NCBI GenBank assembly: GCA_026874595.1
Contig: CM049312.1
Span: 31,127,456 to 31,191,455, forward strand
DNA length: 64,000 nt
Source: Sipunculus nudus
Lineage: Eukaryota > Annelida > Sipuncula > Golfingiida > Sipunculidae
Direction: 5' to 3'
In this document: positions 1 to 12,100 of the stretch, piece after piece
How positions within the stretch are numbered: the first letter of the stretch is position 1
Layout of the letters: each line of letters starts with the position of its first letter
Program-made: the position numbers and the translations under genes
The notes under the pieces: generated by a model
Seen by the model: only the letters and a program-made list of their open reading frames with translations
What the model was told of the DNA's origin: nothing
Databases searched by the model: none

Positions 1-79
1 GTCCTAACTCGGGTTCAAGTCCATACTCAGTAATACATCACTATCCTTAGCGATTGTTCTCACGAGATCCTATTAGATA

Positions 80-266
80 TGCCGTTTCCCGTTTATTTTT
101 AATTTACCTATGATCTTCTGATGATATTGTATTATCCTCCATATTTCTCTGTATATTTGGATGATCTTGTGGGTGATCCGGTGTCTAGACCTCATATACC
201 GTCATCTTGATGGGAAGTCTAGACCGATCCTGTCTTAATCCATGGAGACCACTAATTACCGGGAAC
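80..266 (+). repeat. Left-end copy of a duplicated block, part 1 (foldback-like)
   Basis: This stretch is repeated at 60243-60420 in the same orientation. The best-conserved part, 163-266, is about 90% identical by eye to 60317-60418. It contains two GTCTAGAC palindromes about 30 bases apart, flanked by partly complementary arms, so the single strand can fold back. No open frame crosses it. Whether it is a short nonautonomous element or part of a larger duplicated segment is unresolved; the shared order with the next block (620-1545 and 61960-62900) favours a larger unit. Confidence 0.75.
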
Positions 267-440
267 ACGGGAGATATATAAATGAAGAAATGTAATAAAA
301 TAGGACGCCTGGAAATATTTACGAATGTAAACATATTTTGATAAAAGTGTTATAGAAAAGAAATTACTCTGCATACAATATAAATTGACAAAACAATTGA
401 TGAAAATATAAAAATTAGAAATATGCATAAAGGTTCGTTC

Positions 441-444
<4 letters not shown>

Positions 445-486
<42 letters not shown>
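445..486. repeat. (AT)n microsatellite
   Basis: Uninterrupted AT dinucleotide run of about 42 bases. It lies between the two halves of the left duplicated copy. The right copy also has TA runs between its halves, at 61472-61490 and 61897-61933. Confidence 0.95.
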
Positions 487-488
<2 letters not shown>

Positions 489-619
489 TTACATATGAAA
501 AGTGGTAGCATTTATGCTTAAGTAATTATAACATATAACTCAAGAATACCTTCATCCTTTCTTATTCAACAGACAGTGCCAGCGACAGTCCTAGGATCTA
601 TCATTTAAAATAGAAAAGA

Positions 620-1545
620 AATGAGAGGTATCAGGTTGAATGATGATCTGAATGACACGTATACATCGTTGAAAGAAGCATGTTATTTTTGCGATAACAG
701 AACAGTGTGAAGGGGCACGGAGTATTTCTGAAGTGACGACAACTGAAGAAAAACAATATTGATCACTAAACCCTCGTAGAGCCCAGTTTCAGGTGAAATT
801 CAATCTCTGAACGCCTCGTTCTTGTGGATTATAGATAGCTTAGAGGGGATTCCTTTGTGTGCGTGCCCTTTTGCTGGAGACATTATTCCTGCCCTGTAAA
901 GCATGTAAACAAGACATGTATATTAGTATTCAATATAATTATCTTTTTTTTTAAATTTTTGTTATATCTTCCTTCTCCTTTGCACCACTTAAATTCAGCA
1001 CTTCAATATATTCTAATGCTTCCACATTATAATACTACTTAAAATGCCTTTGCATCTATAACGTTCTTTGGCCTGACGTGGGCTTGGTCATTCATTGGAA
1101 ATAGGGCTGCGTTTATTTCCGAAGGTCACCTATGAACCGTGTTAGTGAACCGTGACACAATGAATAACATGGGCAAGTTTAATTAAGCTCATGGAGGGAA
1201 TATCCATTTGGGCTCAGCTCACGGCTTTACTTCCGATAAATAGTTTTCTTTGTAACATCCTTCTTCACTGCATGTGTGACTGGTTCCTTCTGAATGCGTC
1301 CAAATTCTTTTTTTTACATAATTCATACTGCTTCATGACAGGATTCGCATATCAGCGAACGCCCACACTTATAAATATTCAATTACGTCAAAGCTGATCT
1401 CACTTTGGACAGTTTCAAAAACTCACAAATCAATTTTTGTCAGTAGTGTTCAGAGACAGGAATATGACGCACGTGTGTGTTTCCGGTTCTGTTCCATTAA
1501 TGTCATGTCGCAAACAAAATTGTCTATTGGAGCTCGAAGACAGTA
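620..1545 (+). repeat. Left-end copy of a duplicated block, part 2
   Basis: This corresponds to 61960-62900. Shared landmarks in order are GATGATCTGAATG (near 641 and 61980), GAGCCCAGTTTC versus GAGCTCAGTTTC, GGATTATAGATAGCTT (near 825 and 62145), ATTATTCCTGC, GTGACTGGTTCCTTCTG (near 1276 and 62643), AACGCCCACAC (near 1358 and 62713), ATCAAAGCT-like bases and TTTCCGGTTC (near 1478 and 62837). Similarity is patchy, perhaps 60-75%, with indels, so the duplication is old. No coding frame is shared between the copies. Confidence 0.7.
1351..1406 (+). repeat. Left arm of a local inverted duplication
   Basis: The first 22 bases (1351-1372) are perfectly complementary to 2136-2157. The similarity continues, with a few mismatches and one indel, through TTACGTCAAAGCTG to about 1406 (partner about 2096). 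The arm belongs to the block also found near 62700, so the partner at 2096-2157 is probably a recent inverted copy of this segment. Confidence 0.8.
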
Positions 1546-1917
1546 TATCAAGAAATGGAGCGTGTTCTTTTGTTTTATTTTCATTTCTCGGGTTAGCTGT
1601 ACCGGCTGAGCTGCACTTTTGTATTTGTTGACCGGGAATCGACGCGCCTGTAGGAGTATTGTAATGTTAGACACTGGCTGTATTCAAGAATGGGGTAACA
1701 GAGTGCGCAGCAGGTCGAGTTATGCCATTGTTGTGGGGTTTCGCGTGTATTTTCCGAGCCTATTTAGTTATCAGCGGGCTCATGAATATAGATGGGCCAT
1801 AGTAGAATAAGCAGGCCAGGCTTTGTATTAGTCTTATAAATATTAATAAGCCTCAAGGGTAGAAGGGTATTTAAATATGTGCATACGCAGTATTGGGACA
1901 CAACCTGTGGAGCCTGC

Positions 1918-2084
1918 AGAGACCAGAAGTGCCGACCGCCTGTGTCCGGAGATGTGCCCACCCAGTAACCAAAGAAATGCCCAGAGAGGTGCTGCCACCC
2001 AGTGACCATAGAAGTGCTGCGAGAGGTGCTGCCGCCTATCGCCTAGAGAGATGCTGCCGCCCATTGTCGGGAGGGGTGCTGCAA
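1918..2084. repeat. Imperfect minisatellite, GTGCTGCC core
   Basis: Degenerate tandem units of about 12-30 bases share a core close to AGAGGTGCTGCCGCCCA. Clear units begin near 1985, 2011, 2022, 2046 and 2071; more diverged ones begin near 1918, 1947 and 1971. It is GC-richer than its surroundings. Open frames here are a by-product of a repeat with few stop codons. Confidence 0.7.
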
Positions 2085-2095
2085 GAATATAGTCT

Positions 2096-2157
2096 CCAGT
2101 GAGAACAGCTTTGACGTAAATGAATATTTTCCATGATAAGTGTGGGCGTTCGCTGAT
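2096..2157 (-). repeat. Right arm of the local inverted duplication
   Basis: Inverse complement of 1351-1406, perfect over 2136-2157 and near-perfect to about 2096. The arms enclose about 690 bases including the minisatellite, giving a large potential hairpin. The right-hand paralogous copy near 62700 shows no second arm. Confidence 0.8.
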
Positions 2158-3228
2158 TTTATTACAGGAAACTCCTTGAAATATAATTGACTATGTCTGC
2201 TGCCAAGCCTGCAGACAATTCTGACATGGAATAACCATGGATCGTTAACTTTAAATCTGCAAATATGACATGACCGATTCCAAAAAATAGAATGACTGCA
2301 CTGTTGCAGTTTTACTATTTCCCCAGTGGATTGTGCAAGCTTGCTATTCAGTGTAAGATTTAAGTACAGGAAAGGGTTATTTTTAATTGGATAATATAAT
2401 TCAAGAACCGCAAAACCTTGAAGAAAGTTACATTTTGATCAGAGCAAATAAATACACGTAATGTATGCAGAATGGCAAGAAAAAATGCTCGACTGCCTCA
2501 TAAGATTATTCATAATAACGGCGACACAGGCTCCATGAATTGTTCAATATGTATACATTTTCAAGGTTCAATCACCTCGTCTAATATTTTTACTCGGCGA
2601 CAATTGTAATTTGTTCATTCATTTTTCTTGTAAATATGCAGATATAGGACAAAAGTGAAACCTGTGACAAACATTGATCAATGTCCCATTTTTATTAAAA
2701 TGGACGAAGTACAGTTCTATCAAGCAAAATACATGTTTAGTAGGTGGTTAGCAAATATATTACGATGCACAAAAAAATGCATTCAAACTTAACATTTCCA
2801 GATCTGTCTCACCCATTCTGTGTAAAAAATCCGAGTTTGTTTAACATAGTCATTTTGACAAGAACATATTGTCGGACGGTGCATGTTATTTATATTATTT
2901 CATTGACCATATAAAAACTTATGACTATTTTTCTCGTTTGTTTTGTTAATTATAAAATTGTTGAAAATATTAATGATGATGATGATGGATACGAAATTAT
3001 TATTCTTGTTTCGTGAGATAAACAACTATCATTTATGTCTACATAATAATAGTCATATCTAATTTTCTTACAAATGCCTCACTTACATACTAGTGAACAA
3101 ACGTATACGCTATTGAGAAAAGCAACTAATAGACAGCCGACGGACCGGAGCCGCACAATAACCAAAACCAAAGGTAAACTCGAAATTTGTGAAATCACTT
3201 GATGCTCACGCAGAATTGCGGAGACATG
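2158..3228. other. AT-rich noncoding stretch
   Basis: No gene-like frame or recognised repeat. A short ATG/GAT trinucleotide run sits at 2973-2987. Confidence 0.6.
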
Positions 3229-3230
3229 TA

Positions 3231-4535
3231 CAGTCGAACCTCTATAATGTTGGCACCCTTGGGACTAGACCAAAGTGCCCACTTTAAAGTGCTGCCCCCT
3301 TGTAAGATATATTGCTATAATTACTCATATTTTGAGATTGCTAAATTAACTTATTTCATGTATCATCTCTCTATATTTAATGACAAGTTTTTCAGTGACA
3401 ATTTGTTTTTAATTTTCAAGACATTTGTTAGAAAATATGTATTTTATTACATAAAAGTATGGAAAAATAGGCACAATAAAACGAAGCTGTGTGCAGATGG
3501 TCCATAAGATAGCTGAAGATGTATATATTAATTCATTTTTTATATTTTATAAGCACAAAATGGCAAAGCAGCATGCGGTATTTCACATATATTCTTTGAA
3601 AACTAGTCATTTTCTGATTGAAAAAAAAATACACAAGTAAACAAGCAAAGATAATGCGTCACTAATCTAACATTCTTTATCAAGTAGACAAGTAAGTAAA
3701 TCACAAACATTAATCCGGTAACTGGAAATCCATTTAACATTTGAAGTGTGTGGTACACTTTGAATGAATGTGTTAAATTGTGACAGTTCTTATTCTTGGT
3801 GAAAAACTCTTTGATTGTAGATATTTTGGAGCAAAGTGCCCCTTGTAGGTTTACATTTGCTGTTAGAGTCCAGGTTAAACACCATTTCAACAGTATGAAT
3901 CGTTATGTAACAACTGTTAAATAAACAGTGCCCTGGTCTGGTGGGCATATACCTGACTACCTTTGATGGGCAAGAGGGACATTAAGCTGTGTCACCTTAT
4001 CACAAAGTATTAATTGGATGAAGGAACAGGGCTTCCTTCCACTCTTGGTAGCCAAACAAACAAATATTAATTAATTAGCACGGGGCATATAGTCCGGGGT
4101 GATCTCTGACTTGATCCGGTGCAGGCATATTAATCTAGTTACTAGTATGCATGCATCCCAAGCTAAGTCTTGAGTCAAGTATAATCTTTATTATGCAATG
4201 TTCACTCCTACACCTCTAAATTTGGTTCCTTTTGTTTTGAATGTTATAATTAAAATTTATTAATATCGTTATTAAATAATTAAGAATTAATATTAACTGT
4301 GAGTGCTAAAAAGTGCTATAGAGACGGCTTACAAAGTTTCTGTAAGAAGATAGTTCAACGTTGAAAATCCATGAAGTGTCCACATTAGCTCTGGAAAACT
4401 GCCCAATTTACAGAATATAGAGGTGCCCACATTAGCTAAACATAATAAAGAGAAGAAAAAACAGGACTGCCTAAAAGTGCCCACTTTATAGAGGTACCCA
4501 CTTTATAGAGGTGCCCATTAGCAGAGGTTCCACTG
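3231..4535. mobile_element. Nonautonomous Tc1/mariner (pogo-like) element
   Basis: Flanked by TA on both sides (3229-3230 and 4536-4537). The ends are inverted: the left reads CAGTCGAACCTCTATAATG and the right, reverse-complemented, CAGTGGAACCTCTGCTAATG. Subterminal motifs of the type GCCCACTTTATAGAGG occur several times near both ends. CAGTNGAACCTC termini with TA duplications are known from pogo/Tigger-type Tc1/mariner elements. The roughly 1.3-kb interior holds only short frames (3199-3507 plus, 3603-3890 minus) with no recognisable transposase, so it looks like a deletion derivative or an element with foreign filler. Confidence 0.7.
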
Positions 4536-4537
4536 TA

Positions 4538-5109
4538 TAGAGATGACGTTCATTCTGAACATTTCCGAAAAGCTCGTGGAATATCATGTCAAAGTGAAAA
4601 AATTGGGGGGGGGGGGGCTGGAAACTAGACGCTGCCCAAACGGAGATCATATGAACACAAATATTGTCTAACTTCTCAAAATATCGCAGCAAGATGCCGA
4701 TGCTCAGTTCAAAGCAATACTCCTAATTCAGATCGGTGTAGTTGACTCAGAAATTCTGTCTCTCGTACGGAGATCAAATAAAATGAAACCTAAGCAGGGA
4801 ACATACTAGCCCCCCAGACCTGTCTCACAAAATCATCAGAATCAAAGGACGCAAGTTCCGCAAGAAATAGATAGTGTGAAATCCTCGTCAAACGATCCCG
4901 TTCTCCCCGGAATTACAGTGAGATTGTAACGGCAACATAATATAGGTCACCTATACGTTCTGTTGATTAGTATATGGCTAGCCTGTATGGAGATTTGGTA
5001 AAGCAGTACAAAGAGAGTGACATCATTTCTGGTCATTAAAGGTCTTTGTACTCTGACTTCATTCAAGTTACCATTTATTACATCCAAATAAGATTTATTT
5101 GTAATTTTG
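4538..5109. other. Noncoding stretch with G tract
   Basis: No gene-like frame. A run of 13 G residues lies at 4605-4617. Confidence 0.6.
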
Positions 5110-5450
5110 TAATTTTTGTGTTTTCCTCTCTATTATATTGACATTGAAGAAACCAGTCCCTATCGTCTCAGTCATATCTTTCTTTAGGGATAGCCTCTAC
5201 ATAATATTAAGACAAATGTTACACACCATCAAATTGATGAAAAAAGGAATCCCCATCTTTTAAGAATAAGAAAGTAATGTTTGTGTTTACCTGTCGATTA
5301 TATTGACACTGATGAAACCAGTCCCTCCCATCTCAGTCATATCTTTCTTTAGGGAAAGCCTCTACATGATATTATGACGGCAACAGGACAATTGTTACAC
5401 ACCATCAATTTGATGAAAAACAGGAAACCCATTTTTTATATTAAGAAAGT
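5110..5450 (+). repeat. Two-copy tandem duplication, about 165-175 bp unit
   Basis: Unit 1 is about 5110-5275 and unit 2 about 5276-5450. Both contain ATTATATTGACA, GAAACCAGTCCCT, CTCAGTCATATCTTTCTTTAG and TTACACACCATCAA in the same order, about 85% alike, with a roughly 10-base insertion in unit 2. Each ends with a small perfect palindrome, CATCAA-N-TTGATG, at 5227-5239 and 5403-5415. The central base differs (A versus T) but the palindrome is kept. Confidence 0.85.
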
Positions 5451-5609
5451 TATTTTAATATATCTGGTACTTGTCCAATACCCAACACCAAAAAGTGAGA
5501 TCATCATGGTTCTTTATTAACTACATTTAGAGCAGGGCTTACCACCTTCAAATTTCAGTGCTTTCTTGCTTATCCTAGATGTATGTACATCTGCAGATCA
5601 TAATTGTGA

Positions 5610-6430
5610 TAAGAAACCAGATGACACGTCCGTAACCAACAGTTTCACGCGGTCTACGTACCTCTCGGTCCTTGGGTGTCATAAAGGGGTCGTCGCATAT
5701 CCAAAACGGAGCCCGTCCGACCTCTCTGCGAGTTTAAAAGGGCATTTTCGGCAGGAATACGGCCGGTGTTTGCTCGATCACTGCGGCTCCGCCGCAAATT
5801 TTAGTGTTCGGCCAACGTTAATAGGGCACCGAAGCTATTATTAAATCAGCAATTTTCCATAAGCGATTTTTGAATTTGCAGAGCTCGTAAACAGGTCACC
5901 CGTAGATCGCACGGGCAGCGGCTAACATGGGATCGATATTCAGGCAGCAATCCGAAGATTTTAGACGATTTTTTTACTTTTCAATTCGGACGGAGGTCGG
6001 CAGAGCTGGCGGCCGACTCACGGGCTCCCTACGATAATCGAACGACCCCCTCTCGTATCCCGCCCGACTTGTACAAAGTCAAAAGTGCTTCGAGCGCGCT
6101 CCGTGCTGGTGTCGGGCCGGCGTCGGGTGGCTTCTTCGGGCCCCGGCCGGACTCCTGTCAACTCAGGAATTTGAATATATCCCCTGCATTTTGAAATACT
6201 TTCAACATTCCTCGGTGCTCTGCACTCTCTATGATGTGTGAACAGTTTTACATGCGCTATATATATACACGAGGCGCGGACTTCGGGCAGAGCCCACCCG
6301 GGCGCCGGCCCGGATATCAAGCGGGCATTGACAGACCAGTTCACCATCGACCGAAACTCGGACGGCGCCAGCCAATTTTTTTTGTTGGTTTACTGACGGC
6401 CGCGGGACGATTTGCGATCACTGTTATTCT
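5610..6430. promoter_or_regulatory. CpG-rich island
   Basis: About 0.8 kb of markedly GC- and CpG-rich DNA in an AT-rich region, with many CG dinucleotides around 5640-5730, 5750-5830 and 6020-6150, and again at 6270-6410. A TATATATA run at about 6258-6267 lies just upstream of a GC-rich block in the plus direction. Open frames at 5566-5844 (+) and 6018-6347 (-) overlap it but match no family and may only reflect low stop-codon density. Candidate functions are a promoter with first exon or a GC-rich repeat; the sequence alone does not decide. Confidence 0.4.
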
Positions 6431-7627
6431 AATATGTAAATCTTAAATTAATTGATTAAAATAGTGTATAATTGTGTCTTTTGTTTACCAAGACAAATAA
6501 ATATGACACTTCTGGTTAAAGGACCATACCAGATGTGATTCAAAAGAACAGCATATCACCTTTAATGACTTTTTTTTTCATTTTTTATTGTTTTGAATTA
6601 AATATTATAATCAGGGTTTTGGGGCTTCTTTTACAAGATATATGTTGCCTTTAGCAGAGAAGATTACTTCAAAGGCTAACTGTATTTAAATGAAGAAAGC
6701 ACCTCCAGATAAAATGATTGCTGGGGAAAGGGATTGTGTAAACGACTCAATGGATCATGTCCTTGAAGTTGGACGACTTTTGCTAACGTATCACTTGTCT
6801 GCCTACCTTCGTTTTACTCAGTGATGTAATATGGATAAAGCAGAGAAACCAATGATGTGAATATAAAGAAAAAAGCATATCTGCTTTAATAACAACTATT
6901 CTTGAATATAACCGTTGTAGTTTACCTTGAGCTGACCAAAGCAATATAATTTTCGAATATCGATCAGTTTTTCAATATTGATCAGTTTTCCAAATAGTCA
7001 TATGAATTGCGTTCAGCAGAACTAAAGTCCGAGTTCTCTTTTTTTCAATTTTTTTTCAAGAAAACTCTAGATTTACCTTTATAAATACACGGTTAAATAA
7101 CTTCGGATCGTGTGATCAGTACATGCCGTAAAGGTTTATGAAGTGTTTTAAATTTTGTGTTAAGTTTAATATATATGAACAACGCATAACACGTAAGTCA
7201 GATGATGGGTGTTTTACATATAGTGCATCCAACTGATTAAATTTTTCTTCTTCTGACCGTTTTTGGGCGAGATATCTCCACCCGTGCTGACTCACTAAAA
7301 CTGACCTTGATGTAATTTATTTATTTATTTTTTAATTTTACTCCAATTTTTTTACACCATGCCTTTGATCAAATGGGTTCTTACTCCCAAGATGTTTATG
7401 TATCTATGTCATAGTCATATACCAAGGTACCCTGGATATGTACTTTCCCAGGCATGGCCTTATATCCCTGCAGCGTCGGCGTCATCTGGATATTGACACA
7501 TTGTGACACATAAATATTTGAAGCCAATTGGAAAATGGCTTTAACACTAATCTCACAGAAGAATCCGGCAACCCGCAGGACTTGTAGAAATTACCAGCAA
7601 CGTGGATGAAGATAATTAACGAGTTTA
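6431..7627. other. AT-rich noncoding stretch
   Basis: No gene or recognised repeat. Near 6958-6990 the sequence ATCGATCAGTTTTTC / ATTGATCAGTTTTCC is a short direct repeat. A TTTA-rich low-complexity patch lies around 7316-7345. Confidence 0.5.
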
Positions 7628-9105
7628 AAGGCCCAAGTCCACTGACGGATGTCATACTGTGTTGGTGCGAGTCTCATCGAAGACCATGTAATGATTATAG
7701 TCAACGAGGGGTAGCGGGGAAAGTCAGCTGTCCGAGTCAAAGATGATTGGTCTATATGACTGTCATCCTGCCTAATAGGCCAAGTTTTAACCTTTTGTTC
7801 TTAATAGACATTAACTGTATCAGGTCATATTTGTAAGAGGCATGCGTAGTTTTCACATGGATTTATCCATTTTGGTTATTGAGGTGTTGGAAACAACCAA
7901 AGAGGTCATTTTTCATGTTTCCCTATGAATTTAGAGGAATTTGACATTTTTTGGGGGGGAAAATGCGAGGCGTCTGCTGCAACAGGACCAGCAACAGAAG
8001 CTAGGCCAGTGTTTCCAGAGGGTTAGTTCGGACCTTGGAAAATCCGGGCTTAAACATGAAACACAACCATTGTTTTGTGTATTGTGTTATAGTGAGGTTT
8101 TACACCACCTCAATGGGATTTACCCCTGCTCAGCAGTAACCAATCCTAACGTTGGAAGCATAGCGTTACATGATATTTCAATAAACTAAATCTTTAGGAA
8201 TAGTTCACCATAAGTCCACTCATGAATAACATACAGTGTCGGTGCGAGTCTCATCAAAGAACATGTAAAGATTATAGTCAAAATGAGGTGGCGGGGAAAA
8301 TTTGCTGTCCAACTCACAGATAATTGGTCTAGATTACTGTTACCCCAACTTCACTTATTATATTAGGTGTTATCAAACTAAAGTTGAGTTTGATCTTATC
8401 AAACATCGTCTTTTTGGAAATCAAATGTATCTAAGTCTAAGCTCCTAGACCAATTTCATTAGGCATATCTTTATTTTAAGAAGATTTAACATTATAAGAG
8501 GAAGCAGGATGTTTTTATCTATTGCCACTCCCATGGTGTTTTAATGGGTTATTGCGAAGCACAAGCAATCTTTCCTCATTGGCCACGTTATACCTGTTTT
8601 TTTTTTTTTGTTTTGCCATTCACTGTATCAGGTTATATTTGTAAGTGTCATGCGTGTTTTTACATGGTTTATCCATGTTGGTTATTGAAGTGTTGGAAAC
8701 GATGCCACATGCTCACTTTCATGTTTCCCTACAAATTACGAGGGATTTGACATTAATAAAAATGAAATGCAAGGGCTCTGGTACAGGACAGGCAACAGAA
8801 GCTTCGCCAGGGTATCCAGCGGGTGAGCTCGGCCCATGGAAAACCTGGGCTTAAATTCCGCCGACCAGTTTAGGACAACAGGTGGTATGAAAAGTTATAA
8901 TAAAGCTTGGAAAACGTTGTACATATATGTTACAGCTGAAATACGTACGAACTCAACCATTCGATAGTATAGGGTGTTTTACATAACCTCAATGGTATTT
9001 TCCTCTGTTCAGCATTAACCAATCCAAACCTTGGAGCCGTAGGTTATTCGGCGTGACCAGATATATCATTTAAAATACATCTTAAGGAGTAGTTCACCAT
9101 ATGTT
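7628..9105 (+). repeat. Two-copy tandem duplication with internal insertion
   Basis: Unit A is about 7628-8207 and unit B about 8208-9105. Shared blocks in order: AAGTCCACT, GGTGCGAGTCTCATC, GATTATAGTCAA, GGCGGGGAAA-like bases, ATTGGTCTA, ACTGTATCAGGT, GGTTATTGA.GTGTTGGAAAC, CATGTTTCCCTA, GGCAACAGAAGCT, CCTCAATGG and TAGTTCACCATA. The offset grows from about 570 to about 900 bases, so unit B carries about 240 extra bases around 8345-8610 plus smaller insertions. No coding frame is conserved between the units. Confidence 0.85.
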
Positions 9106-12100
9106 ACCAAGTATTACGATCTACTCTATGAAACTGGATTGTTTACTCCTAACCCATCATGAGTTTACTTACTTAGATCTGACTATAAGACGCATGTTAT
9201 TTCAACCAGCAGTGAGACTGGTAGTTGAGGACTATCCAAGAATCAGATGTATGTAATAAAGTGACCGAAAATGGATCGAGGGATATTTATCCGGTTTTTA
9301 ATTTACACAAATCCAACAAAAAGCACAGGCTTCAAAGATCGCTTAATGCCAAACACAATATTCACATTATAAAAGGGCAAAAGTTATCATCCAAGACTCA
9401 ATATTTCTTCAGCTCATTTACAGCCTTATATATAAGTTGTCCTTTACATCTATATCTCTTGATGGGTGTTGCTCAAAGCAAACAAAAAAAAAACAACCAT
9501 CAATGCTTTAGGTAAATTCTCTCAGGCGATATTCAAAGTAAAAAAAATCATAATTCCAAGCGATGTAAGAAGGTCTATAACTGTAAGAACTAAAGCTATC
9601 TGACATAACATATAAGCTTGGAATGAGTAAAAACTTTTTGAAAGTACGGCAAATTTTAAACCATATATGAAATACCGATATTTCACCTATTAAGCAGCTT
9701 TACGGTTTCTCACAGAATTATTATGATAAACTGAAACCATATATGGTCGCTAGTGTTATTTATCATAGGTGCTGTAGTTTCTATTATTTGCAGTATCACT
9801 CCCGACACCTGAGCGCCATATCCTCAAAGAGATTACTTAATATTTTATTCATAAAAATAATAGAAAGATTTTGCATGGCCAGAATTATGGCCAAATAAAT
9901 AACATAAAGGAAGCGACTATGCATGTCTGTTTACTCGTTTTGCTTACATTTTTACACTTTTATGCAAAATAACATTATTATTTTCATTGTCATTCAGTAG
10001 ATGGTGCCACCGACAGACCATGGACCAATTCTTAAAGCGGATAAATGTCAACTGTTGTTATGTCGTATTCATTTTAACTGTATTATATTATTTTTAACCC
10101 TTAGCTAATATTTAACCCTTAGCTGATCTGTCCTTTTGCAACTCTACACGAAAACCTATGATTGGCCTTTGATGATATTCAGTTGAGAGTAGGATATAGA
10201 GATATAGCATTTATAATCCAACCCATCAGGGAAATAAATTGATATTAACCCTTGTCTACTTAAGTTTAAAGTTTTCGACAATTGCTTTCTTTTTCACCCA
10301 GCAGCTAGAAATCAGGACTTTCGAGCAGAATGACCAGAAACGTCAAAGATTGCTATTTAAAAAAACCTCAGGTCAGTCTTATAAGATCTTCTTCCAGGCA
10401 ACACACTTAGCCACCCTGCTGGAGGAAGAGGCCTTGTATTAACCAACAGACGGAAGACGATGCGTTACTAATCTATATCTGTCAGCATCTTTGAGGCCCT
10501 GTCTACCCCTTGTCTGGGCTCAATAGAAGATCAAACTCAGGTCACCTGCTAGATAAATCACAAAGGGAAGCGGAGGTGCGTTTAATGTTATGAGGAAGGA
10601 AAATTGGTCCAACTGCAAGTAATTGCTACATGATTATTTAGATGGTCCTTTGTTATATTAACGTTATCACTTAGATAATTAACCAGAACATTGATATGAA
10701 CGTTTTCTTTCGTGAAACGTGAAAATTTAGTCTATTGACGCAGAGAATGTAATCTAATGCACCGGAAAACCATTTCTGGTAATGACATTTAATAAAGAAA
10801 AAGTTATGGTTTGTCTCGTAGGTTTAAATCGCACTTCAAATAACACAACTGCCACCCCCTCCCCATCTTCCATTTCCTAAAATATACTGCCAGATAAAGA
10901 ACGATTGAATTTAAGGATGAGCACTCTTATTAATTTTGTCCGGTATTAACTTCCTTTCATTTTTGAATCGAAACAAGATGCCGTGTCTATTGATGGGAAG
11001 GGGGCTCCATAAATATTGTTCTTAATGTCGCCACGAAACGTGCCGTAACTCCCCATACAGGTGACCCGTTTGATCACCCTTAATCCACTTTGTCGTCTGC
11101 GCTAGTTGCATGCACTTCTAAACTGTCATCACCAGGACAACAAAGGTCCCATTATTTGACGTTGGGCGCAATTATAAAATCGGATAGCTGTCAATGTGCC
11201 TGGTTGCATATTTAAAAAAAGTATTCTTCGTAAATCGCAAAGGATGCCACCACAGGCTGGGCCCTAGACTCCCAGTAGCATCTTTTATGACATTTGGACT
11301 CCTGGCATGATCTGCCAGAAACCGTTAAGATTCTGATCTAAAACGAGAAGTCGATTAAAACAAGCCAAAAAGTAAATCACCACTCGTCATTTGAATTTGC
11401 CATATCAATGACTTATAAAATATTTCTGGAAGGTTGAACTTTATATTACGTTTACATTTACCTGTTTTGATTAATTTAGACTTGTCTTGCCTAGATATAC
11501 TTAAAAATTGTAAGCTGTAAGCTAGCTTATAAGCTATATCTCTTACTTTTAGAATTTTGCGTTTCTCAGCCATATTATTTTTTATATTTAAATCAAACAC
11601 AAGTGGATAGCAATATCTCTCAACACACACATACATATATGTATATGTTTTATTATTTATATGTAATATTGTAGTGCTGCTAGGTTATCTCGATTTACAT
11701 CTATAAATATCATATACATGATTCAAGTTGATGCTAAATTACGTTGTCTTTGATCCCAAGCCTACAAGGGAAAAGTTGAATTCAGTCAAAATGTCCCCTG
11801 GTGACCACGGCTACTCGCTAAGAAAGAGAGATCTTACTTATGTAGAAGGAACTTTATGGTTTGACAAAATTTATTTGTAGTGACATCATATTTTTACCCA
11901 CACCGGAAAAAGTGAAATCCCGCTTTTTTACTTCCGACTCTGTTTTAATGTCTATGTAGCCAGTGGATACGGTTAAGGGGAACTTTATTTTTGAGTAGAA
12001 ACTTCTTATCAGAGTTGACACATTATTTAATTTTCCCTCGAACGTCCTTGAATCTGGAATAAGGTTTAATGTTATATGTGCAAACGCAATGTAATCAAGA

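Noticed and set aside
1-30. B-box-like GGTTCAAGTCC near the left edge, possible tRNA or SINE 3' part
   Set aside because: The T-arm does not pair and the rest is outside the window, so neither a tRNA nor a SINE can be supported.
5895-5915. Resemblance of CACCCGTAGATCGCAC to the start of miR-100
   Set aside because: The match breaks within and after the seed region, and no precursor-length hairpin surrounds it.
6018-6347. 109-codon minus frame in the CpG-rich island as a coding exon
   Set aside because: GC-rich DNA has few stop codons; the translation shows no domain and no splice sites could be supported.
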